Assembly (NCBI GenBank): GCA_023255285.1
Contig: JALRIY010000024.1
Span: 1,708 to 17,066 of the forward strand
Direction: 5' to 3'
Origin: Algoriphagus sp.
GTDB lineage: Bacteria > Bacteroidota > Bacteroidia > Cytophagales > Cyclobacteriaceae
Length of the DNA: 15,359 bases
Shown here: positions 14,296 to 15,359 of the stretch, piece by piece
Position numbering within the stretch: the stretch's first letter is position 1
Layout: each line of letters opens with the position of its first letter
Position numbers and translations under genes: made by a program
The notes under the pieces: model-generated
Database searches by the model: none
Seen by the model: only the letters and a program-made list of their open reading frames with translations
Told to the model about the DNA's origin: nothing

Positions 14296-15359
14296 CTAGT
14301 TGGTTCGGTCAAACTTAATCCCCATCAATTCCATCAGTTTGTGCGCATTGAAACTCGGGCAGGCCCCTTCTCTCAAGCGGTAATCAAACAGTATCTCCTG
14401 ATCTTGGATTTCGGAATGGAAGGAATAATTCTGAACTCGTGCTTCTTTTTCACCCAGGGCAGCCAATTCAATGTCATGCGTACTGATCAGTCCCAGTCCT
14501 TGGGAAGGTAAAAGTTGGGCGACTAAGGCCTCTGATCCAGAAATTCGATCCTGCGTATTCGTCCCTTTCAAGATCTCGTCGAGGAGAAAAAAGATGGGCT
14601 CTTCCTGTTCCAAACGCTGCAAAAGCGTACGAATGCGTGAAAGTTCGGCATAAAAGGAACTCACGCTTTCTCCAAGGTTATCGGTATTGCGCATGCTGGT
14701 AAAAAGTTGCAAGGGTCCTAAGGTCATTCGATCTGCAAAAGGACGGAGGCCTAGGTTAAGCAGCACGGCATTGATGCCTAGGGTGCGCATAAAGGTAGTT
14801 TTTCCACTCATATTGGACCCAGTAAGCAAAACCAGTTTCTGGTTCGGGTTCAAGGCAAGGGAATTTCCCACCGCCATTGTGGGAAGCAGGAGTGGATGGA
14901 AAACATTTTCAGTTTCCAAGATAGGTTCTTGGCTCCAGATAGGAATTCCGGGATGACCGACCTCCACCTCAAAGCTGCCAAGTGACACCCACACTTCCCA
15001 GTTTTCCAGCGTTTTTGGAAGTTGTACGAGGGAACTGCTTACCCGTTTTTTCCAAGCAGCCAGCCAGAGAAAAAGAATAAAATCGGTCCAGAAGAGCAGG
15101 TTGATGGGAAGATAAAGCAGGTTGAGTCGATTTTGGGTCCAAAGACCTAGCTGATCTAATTCTTGAAGTTGCTTGGAGGCAGGGCTACTGCCTGCTTGAA
15201 GTCGTGTCTGCTCTGCTTGCAAAAGATCTGATCGGAAAGAAATATCCTCAATTTGTGCGGCTCGCAAGCGCAAGGAATTGAGGTGAGAAGCGACTGGAAT
15301 GGCTTCTGCAGCACGCTTGAGGGGTACAAATACTAACCCAAGCAGCAACATTCCAACTA
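14296..15359 (-). CDS. MutS-related ATPase with membrane segment (partial, 5' end outside window)
   Basis: The reading frame is open to the window edge, so the N terminus is missing; relatives in Bacteroidota are, as I recall, about 600 aa. Counting from the Met at 15351 (probably internal), a hydrophobic, probably membrane-embedded segment lies at about 79-100 (LYLPINLLFWTDFILFLWLA) and another at the very start (LLLGLVFVPL). The C-terminal MutS ATPase domain has Walker A GSNMSGKTT (178-186), the signature region NLGESVSSFYAELSRI (225-240), Walker B FFLLDE (254-259) followed by ILKGTNT, and the STHD switch (290-293). The mismatch-recognition and clamp domains of true MutS are not seen here, so this is the MutS-like membrane family whose role is unknown, not the housekeeping mutS. 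It lies 117 bp upstream of purK on the same strand. Confidence 0.88.
   Translation of the reverse strand, partial: VGMLLLGLVFVPLKRAAEAIPVASHLNSLRLRAAQIEDISFRSDLLQAEQTRLQAGSSPASKQLQELDQLGLWTQNRLNLLYLPINLLFWTDFILFLWLAAWKKRVSSSLVQLPKTLENWEVWVSLGSFEVEVGHPGIPIWSQEPILETENVFHPLLLPTMAVGNSLALNPNQKLVLLTGSNMSGKTTFMRTLGINAVLLNLGLRPFADRMTLGPLQLFTSMRNTDNLGESVSSFYAELSRIRTLLQRLEQEEPIFFLLDEILKGTNTQDRISGSEALVAQLLPSQGLGLISTHDIELAALGEKEARVQNYSFHSEIQDQEILFDYRLREGACPSFNAHKLMELMGIKFDRTN

Overview
The window is an ordinary-looking stretch of chromosome from a member of the Bacteroidota, probably a Cytophagales/Cyclobacteriaceae-type bacterium. The phylum call rests on the fused SecDF, the Bacteroidota-type promoter motif (TTG, 19 bp, TAnnTTTG), start codons without Shine-Dalgarno sequences, a DUF6702-like protein, a membrane-anchored MutS-related protein and a one-chain glycyl-tRNA synthetase. 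The genus is a guess. No tRNA, rRNA, CRISPR array, transposase, phage gene or plasmid function was seen.

Layout: 9-572 (-) LOG-family nucleotide phosphoribohydrolase, divergent from rdgB (676-1257) and udk (1290-1916), a nucleotide housekeeping/salvage group. 1917-2102 is intergenic with a repeat array and a strong promoter. 2103-2447 encodes a 114-aa membrane-anchored protein of unknown function. 2536-5502 is secDF, closed by a strong terminator. 5620-6666 is a Gfo/Idh/MocA oxidoreductase. 6744-8210 is glyS. 8211-8424 is intergenic with 7-bp tandem repeats. 8425-8916 (-) is an exported DUF6702-like protein, divergent from a HupE/UreJ-like membrane protein (9000-9578), which is followed by an exported M1 metallopeptidase (9646-11976). 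11977-12520 is a complex intergenic region holding repeats, a terminator and a 48-aa single-span membrane protein ORF (12258-12404, -). purE and purK (12521-14178, -) are translationally coupled. The window ends inside a MutS-related ATPase (14296-15359, -).

The main finding is a family of intergenic repeat elements with fixed architecture. Each has a 17-bp AT-rich leader (best form TTGAGGTTCAATTAAAT), exactly 5 bp of spacer, then 3-4 degenerate tandem heptads of consensus GTGGACC. Four copies occur: 1973-2022, 11975-12068, 12213-12255 and 12467-12516. Two unrelated sequences, CGTACTT and TCTTGNN, also form period-7 arrays at 8362-8423. Four of the five array loci end 0-4 nt from the stop codon of a neighbouring gene. 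Two leaders form a perfect 17-bp inverted repeat around the 48-aa ORF.

The second pattern is that three genes (udk, the 114-aa gene, glyS) have the promoter -7 element ending exactly 6 nt before the ATG, which predicts leaderless or nearly leaderless mRNAs. The third is the DUF6702 / HupE-like / M1 peptidase neighbourhood, a possible envelope metal-handling unit of unknown role.
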